Part shown: positions 46,263 through 58,596 of the stretch, piece after piece
How positions within the stretch are numbered: position 1 is the first letter of the stretch
How the letters are laid out: every line of letters starts with the position of its first letter
Translations under genes and position numbers: made by a program
Notes under the pieces: generated by a model
The model's input: the letters and a program-made list of their open reading frames with translations, nothing else
The model's database searches: none
Told to the model about the DNA's origin: nothing
DNA from: Salvator merianae
Taxonomy: Eukaryota > Chordata > Lepidosauria > Squamata > Teiidae
Length of the DNA: 64,000 nt
Direction of reading: 5' to 3'
Assembly (NCBI GenBank): GCA_003586115.2
Contig: QVOM02000116.1
Location: 38,446,128-38,510,127 of the forward strand

Positions 46263-47883
46263 ACTATATACTCCTCCTCTTCAATTATTTGACTAGAGCT
46301 GGTCCCTTCTCACCAACATGCTTACTTCTTCACTTGGACTCGTACACAGCCATTGTTGGTGATAGTCACATGTAACTCCCATGTACAGGTGTGTTCATGT
46401 ACAGACAACATGAACCAATACAAGGGTTGGGCAAGATGTTTGTGGACAGAATGTGAACAGATTTGTTCAGTCTATTCGAGTGGCTGCCATTAGATGCAGC
46501 AGCTGGATAGGCTAACTTCAAAGTCCAGCTTCTATATTATAGTGGATGAGTCTGCAGACCAAAGGTGTCAGCCACCTGCCACCCCCAGGCCTGCTGTTGG
46601 AGAATTAGCCTGGACCAAGAGGAGAAGTTTGGGCCAGAAAAGGAGAAGGCCAGTGCAGTGGCACACTGGCAGCTATCTGCACAATGGCTGCTTGTCCCAT
46701 CATTGTACTTGCAGTTACAGTCTGCAGACCATCACTGCTGAATGGAGAAGGGCTCCCGCATAGGCTCATGCCCAGAAAAACATGTCTGACAGCAGTGTGC
46801 AGTTGCACATGTTCACGGTAGAAGAAAGTCTGCCAGAAAGGACTTGGGTACATTTGATCAAACTATAAGAATAATCACATTGCTCTGACATGTTTTTTCC
46901 AACAATCTATTCTTGGCTCAGTTCGAAATCGGCAGGCAGGTTGTTCAAGTGAACCACAAAGATCTCCATTGATCGAACCATCTGCTTCTTTAGATTGGAT
47001 TCCAAGGAATGGACTCTACAAGAGGCCCAACATTGATTTTTGTTATTTACTTTGGGGTTCAAGCCCATCCGTAGCTAGTAACTCATGAGTACACACTGAA
47101 TAGAAAACAACCTTAAGGAAAACAGCAGGGCTTGGTACAACCATTCATTCTTCAAGATAAGCTAAATATTATGGGAGAGCAGTAGCCTCCAAGCTCTGCA
47201 GTAAGGCTGCCCTTCTATATTGTTTTAATTCTAAAGCATTGGTGCTTTCCCTTGGGCCTCTGCTAGTCTCACTTTGCAAGATGCTCTGCCCTTTGTAGGA
47301 CTGAAATTAGAGGGGTACATTCTTCTGCAGTAGTATATGGTATTTATCAATGGTGCCATAAATCCCATGAAATTGCAGGAAATCATTAGGAAAGAGATGC
47401 ATAAACCCTAATCTTCTTTGACTTCTCTCAGGGTTGCTGTAGCTAAACTCTTTATCCACGCCAACATCAACGGCCACCAACTGTTACTGGAATGCTTCTG
47501 ATGAAGAAGAGTGACTCCATTTAGGAGGGGGTCACAGGATATAATTTTTAACAGAGTTTGCAAACTAAGCAGTTCTGTTTAAAATAGATCAGGATGAAGA
47601 ACCACTGAGGCCAAGAAGGAATCCTTCCCAGCCACAGCAGTACCTGAAGAAAAACTAACATTGTGCTAATGGTCTGTCTGCTCCAACAGCCTGTTCTCAT
47701 AATGGCAAGCTAGATTTCTTTCTAGGAATAACCCAAGAAAGAACTCTTCCCACTCTTATGCATCAGCAGCTGCTTGTCTAATGTTGGAAGGGTCTGTGCA
47801 TGGTTCAGTTGGGTACTGACTGTCCCAGTTTCAGAGGAATGGACAGCATGCTGACCTAGAAGAAGCAGAGGAGAGCATTGTAC
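46263..47883. other. Unassigned non-coding DNA
   Basis: No gene or recognised repeat. Confidence 0.3.
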
Positions 47884-48022
47884 ATAAGAACATAAGAGAA
47901 GCCCTGCTGATCATCTAGTCCAGCGTCCTGTCTCACTTGGTGGTCCACCAATTGCTTCTGGGCATCTCAACTTTCACTTGCTCTCCACTCCCTGCAAGTG
48001 GCCTTTAGAGGCATCGTCCTGG
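47884..48022 (-). mobile_element. CR1 LINE 3' end fragment
   Basis: Plus strand: ataagaacataagagaagcc, then catctagtccagcgtcctgt, ccaccaattgcttctgggca. Complement of the CR1 3' end, as at 31229. A gap in the ctgctggatcaggcc block marks a small deletion. Confidence 0.8.
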
Positions 48023-48329
48023 GTGTTTCGTGAGTTTCAGGTGAAACTGTGCCAGCACTTGATGGTTCAGCAGGCAAACTGGCACATGCAAGCTCAGCAA
48101 GCACTGAACAGCCAAGCAGTGGCATGGAGTTCTTGGTATGAAGCTGCTAGTGACTGTGTAATACTTTTCTCTGCTTTCCCTGGCTCTGTAAATTGTTGAA
48201 AGCTCCTAAACTGGGATGGTTTGGCACATTAGTTTTACTTTACGTTTATATTTTTGGTTTTGCCTGAATAGCTGTGGAAGGTAAAGTAAGTTCTTCTGCT
48301 CCCAGTCTTATCTTTGCAACTACCTGAGG

Positions 48330-48600
48330 AGATATTTTGTAAGGTATTCTTGCAACAACCATGTGAGATCCTGAAAGCAAGTGATTGGCCCAAGATTACC
48401 TATTAAGGTTCACGGTCAGACAAAGATTTGACCCTTGATACCAGCAGAATCTTACGGAGCATTTCAGTGAAGATGGGTGAGGCTCCAACTGGAATCCTTC
48501 CCTTGATGGGCACGGCTATGTCTTAATCTGCAGAAGACCGTCTCTGTTTTCTGGATTTCAGCCCTTTATTCTATCCACTATACCATATTAGCCATAGATA
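48330..48600 (-). repeat. MIR-like SINE
   Basis: gcaacaaccatgtgagatcc, then agtgattggcccaagattac and gacaaagatttgaccc read as the reverse complement of the MIR core and its neighbours. tctatccactataccatatt near 48572 would be the head. A very old element class shared across amniotes. Confidence 0.55.
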
Positions 48601-49618
48601 GCTCTGTTCTCTATAGCTCAGGCCTGATGAGAAATAAGCTTTAATAGGCTCATAGGAGAGATCCTATGCCAGGATCCCTGGGGAAGAAAGGTTAGATCCA
48701 GCAACAAACTCTGATACAACTAGGAACCTGGAAGAATATGCAGCAGTAGAAAGCAGCTTAATCCTATAGAATCTTGCTTTGGTCCCCTTTCAGACATAAA
48801 GGTCTGTACTGAACTTGCTCCTCTCACTTCCTCTTTCCGGACCTAACATGCAAAGACTGCAGAATCTAATGACTCTAATGGAATGAGGCCCCAACTAGGT
48901 CTGGATGGAGGTGGCTTACCTAACAGAGAGTGTCAGAGTAGAAGGTGATTGGGCAAATGCACAGAGCAACAAGTGGGTACTTTGTAGCTTTTGGATCATT
49001 TGTACAGCTGGAATGCCGCTTGCCCAGATGAGTTTCCTGGCTGGTCAGGTTGGCCAGGCATCAGAAGCAGGGCAGGAAGACGGGCCACATAGCGGTATGC
49101 AACCCAATATTTCAGGCAGAGAATTGGCAAGGGGGTGAGGCGGCCATCCAAATACCTCCAAAACTCACTTGAAGGGTAATTAAATCTGGCTTAACCTCAG
49201 AGTAAATCTGGTTGCCACTCTCAGAAAAAGAGGAGAAAGAGTCTTTATCTAGTGTGGGGCCTAGCATGGCTGACCTCTGGTTGATCAAAGCACTGTTATG
49301 CTTCATGCTGGCAGGTCTGCTGCTGCTACCATTGCTGCATGAGAGGACTTACTGGTCTCCTCAACAGTGTTCCACCGTCCAAACCCAGGATATGGCCTAT
49401 GAAACCACTTCCTGGATTCTAAGACTTTGCCTCCCCACCATCAGATCAAAGATGATGTTCGACTGGAATGTGGGAGGGAGGCAGGTTGCAAACACCATGC
49501 CTCTGCATTAAAGAACAGTGCTAAGAATGTAATATTATGCTTTAATGTAATGGGAGAAAGGTGCTACAATTATAGCACTTTCCCCTGCCTTTGTGGGACC
49601 TGGCATAGTTGAGACAAA
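48601..49618. other. Unassigned non-coding DNA
   Basis: No gene or recognised repeat. Confidence 0.3.
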
Positions 49619-49735
49619 GGCTGCATTCAGCCACTGCTTTCTTATTCTGCTATATTTGGATATGCTGGAATAAAGCATGGATATTCTGGAATATCCAAGT
49701 ATAGCAAAATGAGTAAGTGACATCTGGATGCAGCC
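49619..49735. mobile_element. Short palindromic MITE, GGCTGCAT family, copy 1
   Basis: Left ggctgcattcagccactgct, right gtgacatctggatgcagcc, 117 bp. The arms fold (tctgctatatttggatat against atatccaagtatagca). Flanked on both sides by aaa, a possible 3-bp target duplication. A second copy lies at 55975. Confidence 0.7.
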
Positions 49736-49739
49736 AAAG

Positions 49740-50160
49740 GCTGCTTCAATACTTGCCTTTGGAGTGGTCTGCAGAGGAGTCCAGAGGCCTACCTGCCACA
49801 TGCTAGTGTGGGACAGAGCAGGCCCCTCCCCTTCCTAGTACACTTCATCCACATTGGACAAAGCTACAGGCTGAGATAAAATGCCAGAATGGCATCCTGT
49901 CCTCATCCTGCAGTAGAACTCAACAATGAGGTCTACCAGTGGACCAGACTCTGAATTCTGAACTACAGAGTCACGCAAGCTGCCCTCCCAGAAACTGTGG
50001 ACAGACTTCCTGGAAACAATCCATCCAGAAGCTACGAAGATGGGGAACTTTTGTTCCCAGCAACAGGAATCTGGGCACCAGCTTCAAGGGGTGAGCAGCT
50101 GAGCCTGGGCCAGAGAAGGACACCCACAGGCGGAGGGTCCAAAGGCTGCATCTGCACACA
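49740..50160. mobile_element. Possible MITE, ends unresolved
   Basis: Contains ggtctaccagtggaccag and the hairpin ggggaacttttgttccc (50042), both words of the three-hairpin family, between ggctgcttcaatac at the left and ggctgcatctgcac at the right. Ends are not inverted in a clear way. Confidence 0.35.
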
Positions 50161-52809
50161 TTAAAAAAGCAGCTCATAAGTGGTTTAATGATAGGAGCTT
50201 TCAGATCCTAGTGTTCCCATTTCACCTCCAACCAACATGAAATGTCAAAGGATGCACTTGGAAGTGGATTAGAGGCACTAGCAGGTGGATACTATCACCT
50301 CTGAGTTGCTTTTGAGCTACTTTTATTTTACTGTGCATGGATGCCACCAAAGTTAAGGATGCAATAAAAACGGAGGCCACAGAGTTGCCAGCCCTCAACT
50401 GAAAGGAAGAATGGATCCGAGTTCTGAGTGTGGTGTGGTGCTGCTGCCTGTTTTTCCCTTAAGGCTCAGTTATCCCTGGCCAAGAGATGAAATAAATAAA
50501 TGGTAATAATCCATTTCGCCCAAGAAGACAAGCTCCAGGTCATGTGAAGGATGTCCCAGCAGGAGGGTATTCTACATACTCTCATACACTTACTTATCTA
50601 CCTGTGGGCTGGTGAATTGTTCCATAGGCACTACCAGGGGGCTGTTGTTTCCATTTGGATGAGAAAACACCAGAAATTATAACACTGGATTTATTTACAG
50701 GCACATATGGAAGCACATAGATACAATCCTTCTACAATCAGCAGATGCACAAGGCCTGTATCAGCTTTCTGGGTTGTGGGGAGAGATAAATGACAGTTTT
50801 CAAGCTTGCCCCACCATGCCCCATTTAATTTACAGAACTGGTCATAAATCTTTTCCCTTTTCCCCTTGAAAAGAGCCACCTGCTCCAAACTCTTGCGGGT
50901 ATTACATTCCAGAACTGGAAGGAATATCAACATTCCTTTGTTAAATCTCTATCATCATCTCCTCCATCATCAGACCCTCAGCAAAAATGCATTTGTAGAT
51001 CCAGCCAGGCCTCAAGCACAACACACGGCTAGCCAATATATTCCCATCCAACCTGCATGATTAAAAAGTAACGAAAATGTAAAATCTTCTCCCGTAAATC
51101 TTCTCCTGAATGCCAAGAAACATTTGTGTCCAACCCTTCTTGTCCTTCCACTTCTCATTCAGTCTTTGGGGCAGATCAAAAGCACTGAGCTCGAGAGAGA
51201 AGTTCTTTCCGCAGACCAAAATAAATAATTATTTATTAGTCAGTTCCCGCAAGCAGCATAAATCCTGATATTTCCCTCAGACTCCCATGCTCTTGTTGGT
51301 TTATAAATCAACTGCATACTTCAATAGCTTTGTGTTGAACACAGTCCTCTCCCTGTCCCCACTGCCTCACTAATATCTGAGCTCTTTTGGCTTTTAGACA
51401 TCCCCCAGACTGATAGAGATGCTCAAGCTTTCAGTAGATGATACTTACTGAGCAACTTGCCCCTTGTTTATCTTTGGCGTGGAAGGGCATGCTTCTCTTC
51501 TTAAACTCAGTAGGAACTGTTGTTGGTAGTGATGGTGGTGGGTGTATGAATGTCAGCTCTGATAATCAGAGTACTTCAGCTAGAGCCTGAGTAGCTTAAG
51601 GTCCTAGTTTCAAGCATTTTCAAAGAACAAGTGAGACACTAAACTCGGGAGGCAAACGTGTGGAAGTCTACAACCTTTTGGACTTGGTTCCATTCCGCCC
51701 TGAAGACTGGTGGGAGGTGATAGAACTTGGATTGTGCCACATTGGGAGCACCATGGTTTATTCCACCCCAACCCATTTCCCAACTCTAATATATAGTTTT
51801 CAGAGCACTTATGTCCGTGATCAGATGGGCTTTTTAGGGCAACAGGAATACACATGAGGGACCCAAGGGGTCACACATGCACAAATCCCTGTTGTGTGCA
51901 TCCTGCTGTGGGGACAAGGGAAGAATAGGTAGGTGAGAGGGTGGCATTTGCACTCTGGGAGTGCTTTGGCAGGCACCCTTCCTGCTGTGGCAGATCAGGC
52001 ATTGTCTGACACCCATAACTGGCACAGCTGCCAAGCAAACGATTTAAACAGCTGGCTGATCTGTATGGCATATGGTCATCTTTGTTGATCATGCTATACA
52101 ACAATAAAATGGTGTGCAGTATGATCTGATTAGTTTCAGAATAGGATACCCTTGTTCTCCAGCATCCAGGTGTGGTCATGAGTGGGGTCAGTGTGTACAA
52201 GATCTTAGGAAAGGCAATGTATGTTGTTCTCTGCATATAACCATCTCCTGATATCTGTGAGGTTACATTCTGCTGAAATGGCACAAATTTCAAAGCTCAC
52301 AAATATCAAGAGAGTTTAAAAAAGATGTTTTCTGGCTCCTCTCAGTTGAAAAAACAAATCTGAAACCACCATTTAATCAGCCCAAAATCTTGACTTGTGA
52401 GTTTATGTGAGTGCCATTTTGTTTCACAAATAACAAAGAAGGGTCATAAACCCACAACCACAAATACACAAAAGTTGTGATTTACAAAACCACAAATAAC
52501 ATTAATTCACCTACATTCTTTTTAGAACAGCTATTATGTTACATTTAAAACAGATGACTATGAAGAATAAAGGTCTCTTGCCTTGTTCCTCTTTTTTTCC
52601 CTTTTGAACACAAAACACTAGGACAAAGAAATGTAGTGTACATGAGGTGGTATGCTAAGTGTGACCATTGCCTAGAGAATTTTCCATTGCTTTCTCTCAT
52701 CCTGGAAAATTATGGTGGACTGTGACTTCTAAGAAAAAGTGCAAGGGGCAACCTACTGTTATTACATACAACAAATTACGCATGGGGTATATTCTGGAAA
52801 GGATACTTT
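50161..52809. other. Unassigned non-coding DNA
   Basis: No gene or recognised repeat. Minor A/T-rich simple stretches. Confidence 0.3.
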
Positions 52810-53314
52810 GGGCCATTCCACATTTACCACCAAAGCAGTATAGCAAGGAGTCCAAGAGTCTCTTTTCCACACCTTGGTACAGTTTAAGAGAGGCCCCAAG
52901 CCCCTGCTAGTACTCTGCACCCACCTAATGGCCATCTAATCCAGGATACCAGTAGAGCTTTCTAAAAAGGTCTCTTAGCAGACTAGGAACTGCTACACTG
53001 GATCATGGAGGCATGAAAACTCCACACACATCCATAGTCCAATTTTCCATGGGGGACCCATTTTGGCAGTGTGCCTTGTTGTGCCTCCAAAACAAATCCC
53101 CAGGGGCTCAGAGGCCAGGAACTTTCATTCCTAGCTGTTGGAGCTCCCAGAGCAGGATCTGAAGCTCATGAAAGTTTTGGAGCTGGCACAGGGGCTGTCC
53201 TGGAACAGCTATCTAAAACTGTTGTTGGACTGTTGGACTGCTCCACCTGGAGGACCACTGCAGCTGATCTGATCCCACTGGAATGGTCCAGTAAAGGTAA
53301 GCGTAGAAATGACC
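52810..53314 (+). mobile_element. Three-hairpin MITE family, copy 6
   Basis: Left gggccattccacatttacca, right aggtaagcgtagaaatgacc. Hairpins in order: gtagagctttctaaaaagg (degraded first), gggacccattttggcagtgt (second), ccaggaactttcattcctag (third, 53115). 505 bp. Confidence 0.7.
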
Positions 53315-53589
53315 TCTGAAGAAATATATACAGCATATGTATATTTCCCCAAGACAATTGTAGCTTGAGGAGTGAATTTGGCCATACACACACATACAGA
53401 TTTATATAGTGATTCTAAATCAGATTAGCTGGTCCATTGCTATAAGTACTGCTTGTTGATAAAATAAAAAGGTAGATGCTCAAACATGAGTCTCTGGGTG
53501 TAATATGTAATTTGCCTCTCCTTTCTCACAGCTGTAGAAGGAGTTATGATACTGAGAAAAGATCAAAAGCTATGCAATTTCATCATCCT

Positions 53590-53745
53590 TGGAAGATTTA
53601 GGGGTGGAGGTAATTGCGAGGGTCTTTGCTTTGGGTGGCTCCCAGACTTTGCAATAACCTACTGCTGAGTCTATATAGTTTTAGGTGCCTGGTTAAAACT
53701 GTACCTCTTCAATCAGGCCTTTCATGCTTAAGCTCCCTCCTAAAG
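53590..53745 (+). pseudogene. LINE C-terminal remnant (L2/CR1-like)
   Basis: Plus-strand reading gives PRLCNN, then a gap, then LGAWLKLYLFNQAFHA, matching the LWN...FK..LKTYLF..AF end of L2/CR1-type ORF2. Short and broken. Confidence 0.45.
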
Positions 53746-54889
53746 TTGTCCTCCACCTTTTCTTCGCTGCCATGGAGCGGCTAGGTTTGCAGAGTTGAAC
53801 ACCCAACAGTACCAGCCCACTTTACATGGTTCATTAATGCCAAATTTCAGCTCAACATAAGCCTAATAGATATGTGATCCTAAAAAGAAGATGTGATCCA
53901 TGCTTCCAAATGGAAGGAGTTAGTGCGCTTTCAAAGTGTTTCAGCAAAACCAGTTCCAGTAAGATTGCTTACACGGATCAAACGTTAGAAGGCTCGCAGG
54001 TGCCACCTCTCTGCCTTTTTCCTGTCTTTGTGACCTCTTTACAAAGGAAGGAAGTGGCGTTCAAGGCTTCTGATGGAATTTCAAAAAGAAGTAGTGATTT
54101 ACAAGATTTCTGGAGGTAAAATAACACCACGTCAGTCAAGATGTTCCTAGGGAGATTCACAGGATAGGGTGGACAGCTGCCATTGAACAACACTAGCTAA
54201 GGAGCAGATAATGTGAAGAAGAAACCTTCTAAATCAAAGGATCTTAGCGGGCAAATCCTTGTGATTTAAAGGTCCATCTGTGCATGGAGATGGTGCTGCC
54301 TGTGCAATAGCCACATCTTTCAAAATGAAAGCCACAGGGATACTATAACAACTTTCTAGGTCTCTCCTGGCCCTGCCCTTTAGAACAGTCTTCTTTTGAA
54401 CCCCGCAGTTAAATTATCCCACACGGAACAGAGTAGTGGGAGCAGGTGGGGTGAGTCTCTCAGAGCAGGTCGTTTCACCCTTTCCAGATTTATAGCTAAG
54501 GACAGGTGTACAATTACAGCAACAAGGCAATAACTCATGCACTCAGTACAACAGCCAATTATATGTCTCTTTATACAACATTAGGCCTTTGCCCAAACAT
54601 ATTACTTGAAAGAAATGTGTTGTTAAATGTATCCATTCAGAATGCTTATGGGAAGAGTGTCATCACACACATGCATATGCACACATGAGTTTTTCATGCT
54701 GCTCTCCCCCACCTACAAATCTTTTCTCTGTCACTTCCTATTTCCCTTCCAGCTATGTAGAATCAGACCAGTCTGCTGTCTGTTGTGTTGCATACATGTA
54801 CTAAATAAACCTGAAAAATAGCCTTTCACAGGCAAGATCTGCACCACACCAGTTCTTGATGCTTCTATGGCCAGAGCACTTGCTTGGGA
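53746..54889. other. Unassigned non-coding DNA
   Basis: No gene or recognised repeat. Confidence 0.3.
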
Positions 54890-55110
54890 CATAAAAGTGG
54901 TAAGCATCCTGTTCCGTGTTTCCCCTTACCTGTGGCAGTGTGAACATCAAAGCCAAGGAACTTTTGTTCCCCGGCTTTGATATTTCAGCCTGGAATCATT
55001 GTGGAAGGTACATGAAATGGCTGTGGAAGTTTGTCCTTTTCTGTGCTTCTGAATCAGGGCTGTACTGTATGGACCCCTGGAAGTGCAGTCAGATAGGTCC
55101 TCACAGCAGC
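54890..55110. mobile_element. MITE fragment with third-hairpin core
   Basis: aaggaacttttgttcccc at 54955 inside ccaag...gctttgatattt. A pccttacctgtgg-type left region is present, but no right terminus. Confidence 0.3.
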
Positions 55111-55380
55111 AACAGGGAGCCAGAGAAAGGGACAGCGCTGTCTCTCTCTCTGCCAGGAAAGCACTGTTGAAAGCATTTTCTTCCCCAAGGGACAGGATGT
55201 TTACTCTATGGGTGTGGGGATGTGCTGTCTCTGTAGCCTTCAAGGACTGTGCAGATCCTGCCATAGATGTTTAATATTTATGCATTCCCAGCCAAGAAAA
55301 TCAGGTAAGCCATAGGACTTTTTGCGCTTGTCTAAGATTGAGTAGAGTATAGACATCAATGTATTTAGAAGGGAATGAAA

Positions 55381-55512
55381 GTCCTTTCTGCACTGGGCTT
55401 TATTCCGGATTATATCCGAGAATAGGGGTTTGCCATTTACATGCTACTGCCGACTATAGCAGGCTCCTATTCCAGGATATAATCCTGGAATAAGACCCAA
55501 TGCAGAAAGGAC
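55381..55512. mobile_element. Short palindromic MITE, GNCCTTTCTGCACTGG family, copy 1
   Basis: gtcctttctgcactgggctt at the left is mirrored by acccaatgcagaaaggac at the right. tattccggattatatccgag faces ctattccaggatataatcct. 132 bp, nearly self-complementary. Second copy at 61627. Confidence 0.8.
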
Positions 55513-55974
55513 CTTAGATGGCTAGAAATGCAAGCTTCTTAGCTAGAAATGCAAGCTTTTGCTTTCTGAAGGTAAAAATATATGTTTCACTTTAAGTTAA
55601 GGCTAGGTATTCCATATAGGTTGGATCTGTATAGCACCCTAATGATAAAGGTTTGAAGAGTTCAGGTCCACATGACCCCAAACTCAATGAGAAAACAGCC
55701 CACCATAAGCGCTTTTAAGGAAGAACAGGACAAAACTTTCTCTGACAGTGCTTTCTTTTGGTCTTTTACCTCACTGCTACTGCTGAAGGTGCAGCTTAGA
55801 TATCTGCATTCTTTAGGCCAAATAACACAGCCCTGTTTTCTGGAACACAGCAAATAGTTGACTTCCATTGCCATTTCTGGGTTCCAGAAAACAGCCATGG
55901 CAGGAAACATCACAACCATGGAACAAAAGTTTCCTGGTTGAGATATCTGTACAGCCAAGAGTGGCAGTGTGTCT
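55513..55974. other. Unassigned non-coding DNA with a short direct repeat
   Basis: The 18-base word gctagaaatgcaagctt occurs twice near 55520-55560. Fragments like gaacaaaagtttcctgg near 55920 recall the MITE third hairpin. Confidence 0.35.
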
Positions 55975-56086
55975 GCTGCATTCAGATGCCACTTATTCTT
56001 TTGTATCAAGATATTCCAGAATAAAGCATGGATATTCAAATATCCAAGCTTTATTCTGGAATAAGTAAGCCACATCTGGATGCAGC
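55975..56086. mobile_element. Short palindromic MITE, GGCTGCAT family, copy 2
   Basis: Left gctgcattcagatgccactt, right gccacatctggatgcagc. The centre ccagaataaagcatggatat faces atatccaagctttattctgg. 112 bp. Same family as 49619. Confidence 0.7.
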
Positions 56087-56392
56087 CTAAGACCCAGAGT
56101 ACTCTGTGTTTGGAGCAACAGGAACCAGCATTGTGTGACTTCTGCCATTGTCTATTGTAGAGCAGCTCAGGCTGCATCCAGACAGGAGTATCCCAGCACT
56201 ATGTTGGGACTGCCACACGTGTCTGTGGCCATTCCAACAAAGACCCAGGATATTGGGGTGAAATCCCGTAATAACTTACCTTGCCTGGATGGTTGCTGCT
56301 GAGATCCTCCATCTTAGAAATGGCCATTACACATGGGCGGGGCCAAACTGGGCCAAAAATGGCCAACATGCACATGGGGGGGTGATCATGCC

Positions 56393-56498
56393 CAGTGACC
56401 TGCTGCAACAGTACGGAGGCCCGGAAGCCCCACAAACAGCAATCATGCGCTTTCTGCGGGTTATGAACACCCGCCCTTAAAGCCAGCGGCTCCCGCTG
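56393..56498. mobile_element. Palindromic hAT-like MITE, deleted copy E
   Basis: The right part, aacagtacggaggcccgg onward to cagcggctcccgctg, matches the right arm of the full copies. The left arm is missing and the left end reads cagtgacctgctgcaaca, close to copy D at 18841. Flanks atcatgcc and ataaaaca do not match, so no target duplication remains. Confidence 0.65.
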
Positions 56499-57724
56499 AT
56501 AAAACATGTGCCATTTCGCCTAAGACAACAGCAGCAACAAAACCTTGTATGATTTTTGTATATATTTTTAATACTTTTCATACAGCAGAATGCCTGATAT
56601 ATCTCCTAGGAAACTTGCCAGTTGCAAGCCCTTCAGCATAAAGCTATCCTTAGAGAGCGGAGAAGAGGAATGCCAAATCGCAAAACAGGCCATGTTATAA
56701 AAACAATTATTTCTAATCCACCATGTGTAGGTGGAATTTTTATACACAGTGTTAAACGTGGGGTAGGAATTCCATTCTTGCTGTTAATAGGAAGAACGGG
56801 CTGATATCTAATCAAGTAGACTAGAGCTTAAGTAGACTGCATAACTTGTGCACCTCAATCTAATTTCATGTGCCTCCCTGACCTAATTTCATTCCAAGAG
56901 GGGCAGAAAAAAGTATAATACAGACAAAGATGGCAGAGAGGAGAGGGGGGCTTTTTGTTTTTGATCTAGGCTGACTCAGAACCAGGATGTGGCCACTACT
57001 GGTTTATCATTAAAAGAGCCTGTTTACTGACAGAAGAAAACAAAAGTTCCCTCACCCCACCCCCCCAGCCATAAAACATTTAAGGTAACACATGGCTTTG
57101 ATATTTTTTGTTGCACAAAACTTCCCTTTTGGAAATGGTCTCATTTTTTCCATTTTACAGTATCTGCAGTGTCTCTAAATTGGTCCTATTCAGTGTTTCG
57201 CAAGGAAGCTGCCTACCAACAGAGCCTAAACTTTGGCCACGTTTTCCTTGGCAGAGAAACAGGTATCTGCGGTACGTGGCTCCACAGTCACCCCTTGGCT
57301 GCAGCCTGGCAGGGGTTGACTAAGGTGACTTTCCAGCTCCACATTCATCAGGTGGGCCACCTTAAAAGGCACAGCAGCCCCCTGAGCTAGCATTTCAATT
57401 CATTTCCCCAAGCTATGGGCCCTCATCGCTGTGCAAAGAGATGACCTTGGTGACATTTCCTCACACACTGCATATCTGGCACTGCCACCTCCTCCCAGAT
57501 GCCTCAGCGGGGGAAGACATGGGGATGGGCAGTCCCAGAACCTCATCAAAGACATCTGGGCCCTCCCTTTGAGGCATGGCCTTCATCAAAAGGTAGAACA
57601 GGATACACAGATGCCAAATTGTGACCCAGGCAAATGGGGTCAACTTGCAATTTTTGGGGAGAGAGACCAAAGACGGAATGAACAAATTAAGTAAGTCTGG
57701 AATAAAGCTCACATAGGCATAAGG
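56499..57724. other. Unassigned non-coding DNA
   Basis: No gene or recognised repeat. Confidence 0.3.
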
Positions 57725-57854
57725 CAGGGGATGTTCAACTACAGCCCCCCCATGCTCATAAACTACAACTCCCAGCATCCCATGCCAGGGCATTTCTAGA
57801 ATGCTGGGAGTTGTAGTACAGGAACATCTGGAAGGTCTCAGCTGAGCACTCCTA
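57725..57854. mobile_element. hAT-type MITE with a ZNF143-like palindrome
   Basis: Left caggggatgttcaactacag, right ctcagctgagcactccta. Flanks gcataagg (57717-57724) and gcataaga (57855-57862) match at seven of eight bases. Inside, aactacaactcccagcatcc faces agaatgctgggagttgtagt. The word actacaactcccagcat is the published core of the ZNF143/STAF motif, so each arm could bind that factor. Binding is inferred, not shown. Confidence 0.75.
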
Positions 57855-57897
57855 GCATAAGATTCCTAGGAAAGGATGGCTAGACAGCTTTGGTATC

Positions 57898-57952
57898 AAT
57901 AATTATTTTTTTAATTATTATTAATATTAATTAATATTATTTTAAAAAAATC
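57898..57952. repeat. AT-rich simple sequence
   Basis: Runs of attatta and taatatta with T and A tracts. Confidence 0.8.
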
Positions 57953-58172
57953 AGTTACTAGCTTAGGCTGCTTCCAGATGGCAAGAGACATCCCACAATA
58001 ACTTCTCACCACCTCCCAGCAGATATGAAGAGCCGTCGTGGGCTTTCCCTCACATCTGCTGGCCACTTCCGAAATGGACTTAATTTGTATAAACAGAAAG
58101 CCAGCCAAACGCCTGCCCACTTCCATTGTTATTTTTTGCATGCTTTGGCTGGCTTCCAGTTATAAAAATCAA

Positions 58173-58596
58173 GGGTCCTTTTTGCACTTTAGAGGCTAGT
58201 GAGTGATTGGACACTCACTAACACAAGTGTATCCGCATTTTGAGAAGACCATAGCGATCAGGAGTGTCTGCAGATGCTCCCAATTGCTACCAGCTGTGGG
58301 TAACAAAATTGTAGCAGCAGCTGGATTGCTGTTGGTATGCAGCATTCGTACCTACCTCTTCCGTGTGAACACTGCAGGCCGTGGTATGGTGTGTATGTGG
58401 CTGTGCAGTTGCTTGCCGCGCCCCCGCCACATCCGTTGTCAAGGCTGGGTGGCCAGCATTCGCACTGTGAGTGCTGGAAGTCTATTTCCAGGTTGTTCCA
58501 GCCTTTGCAGTGCAGATGGCTGCCACACCGCGGGGCCTGTTCCACTTTGGAAAGTTAGGATTCAAACATTCCGAGGTGGAAAGTGCAAAAAGACCC
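58173..58596 (+). mobile_element. Non-autonomous DNA transposon, GGGCCTGTT TIR family, copy 4
   Basis: Left gggtcctttttgcactttag, right gtggaaagtgcaaaaagaccc. Interior blocks match 21337-21789 in order. The aa repeated at both flanks fits a 2-3 bp duplication but is not decisive. A 165-codon frame crosses it and has no recognisable product. Confidence 0.75.

Noticed and set aside
55662..56177. 171-codon minus-strand open frame
   Set aside because: It runs across the foldback MITE at 55975-56086 and has no recognisable product.
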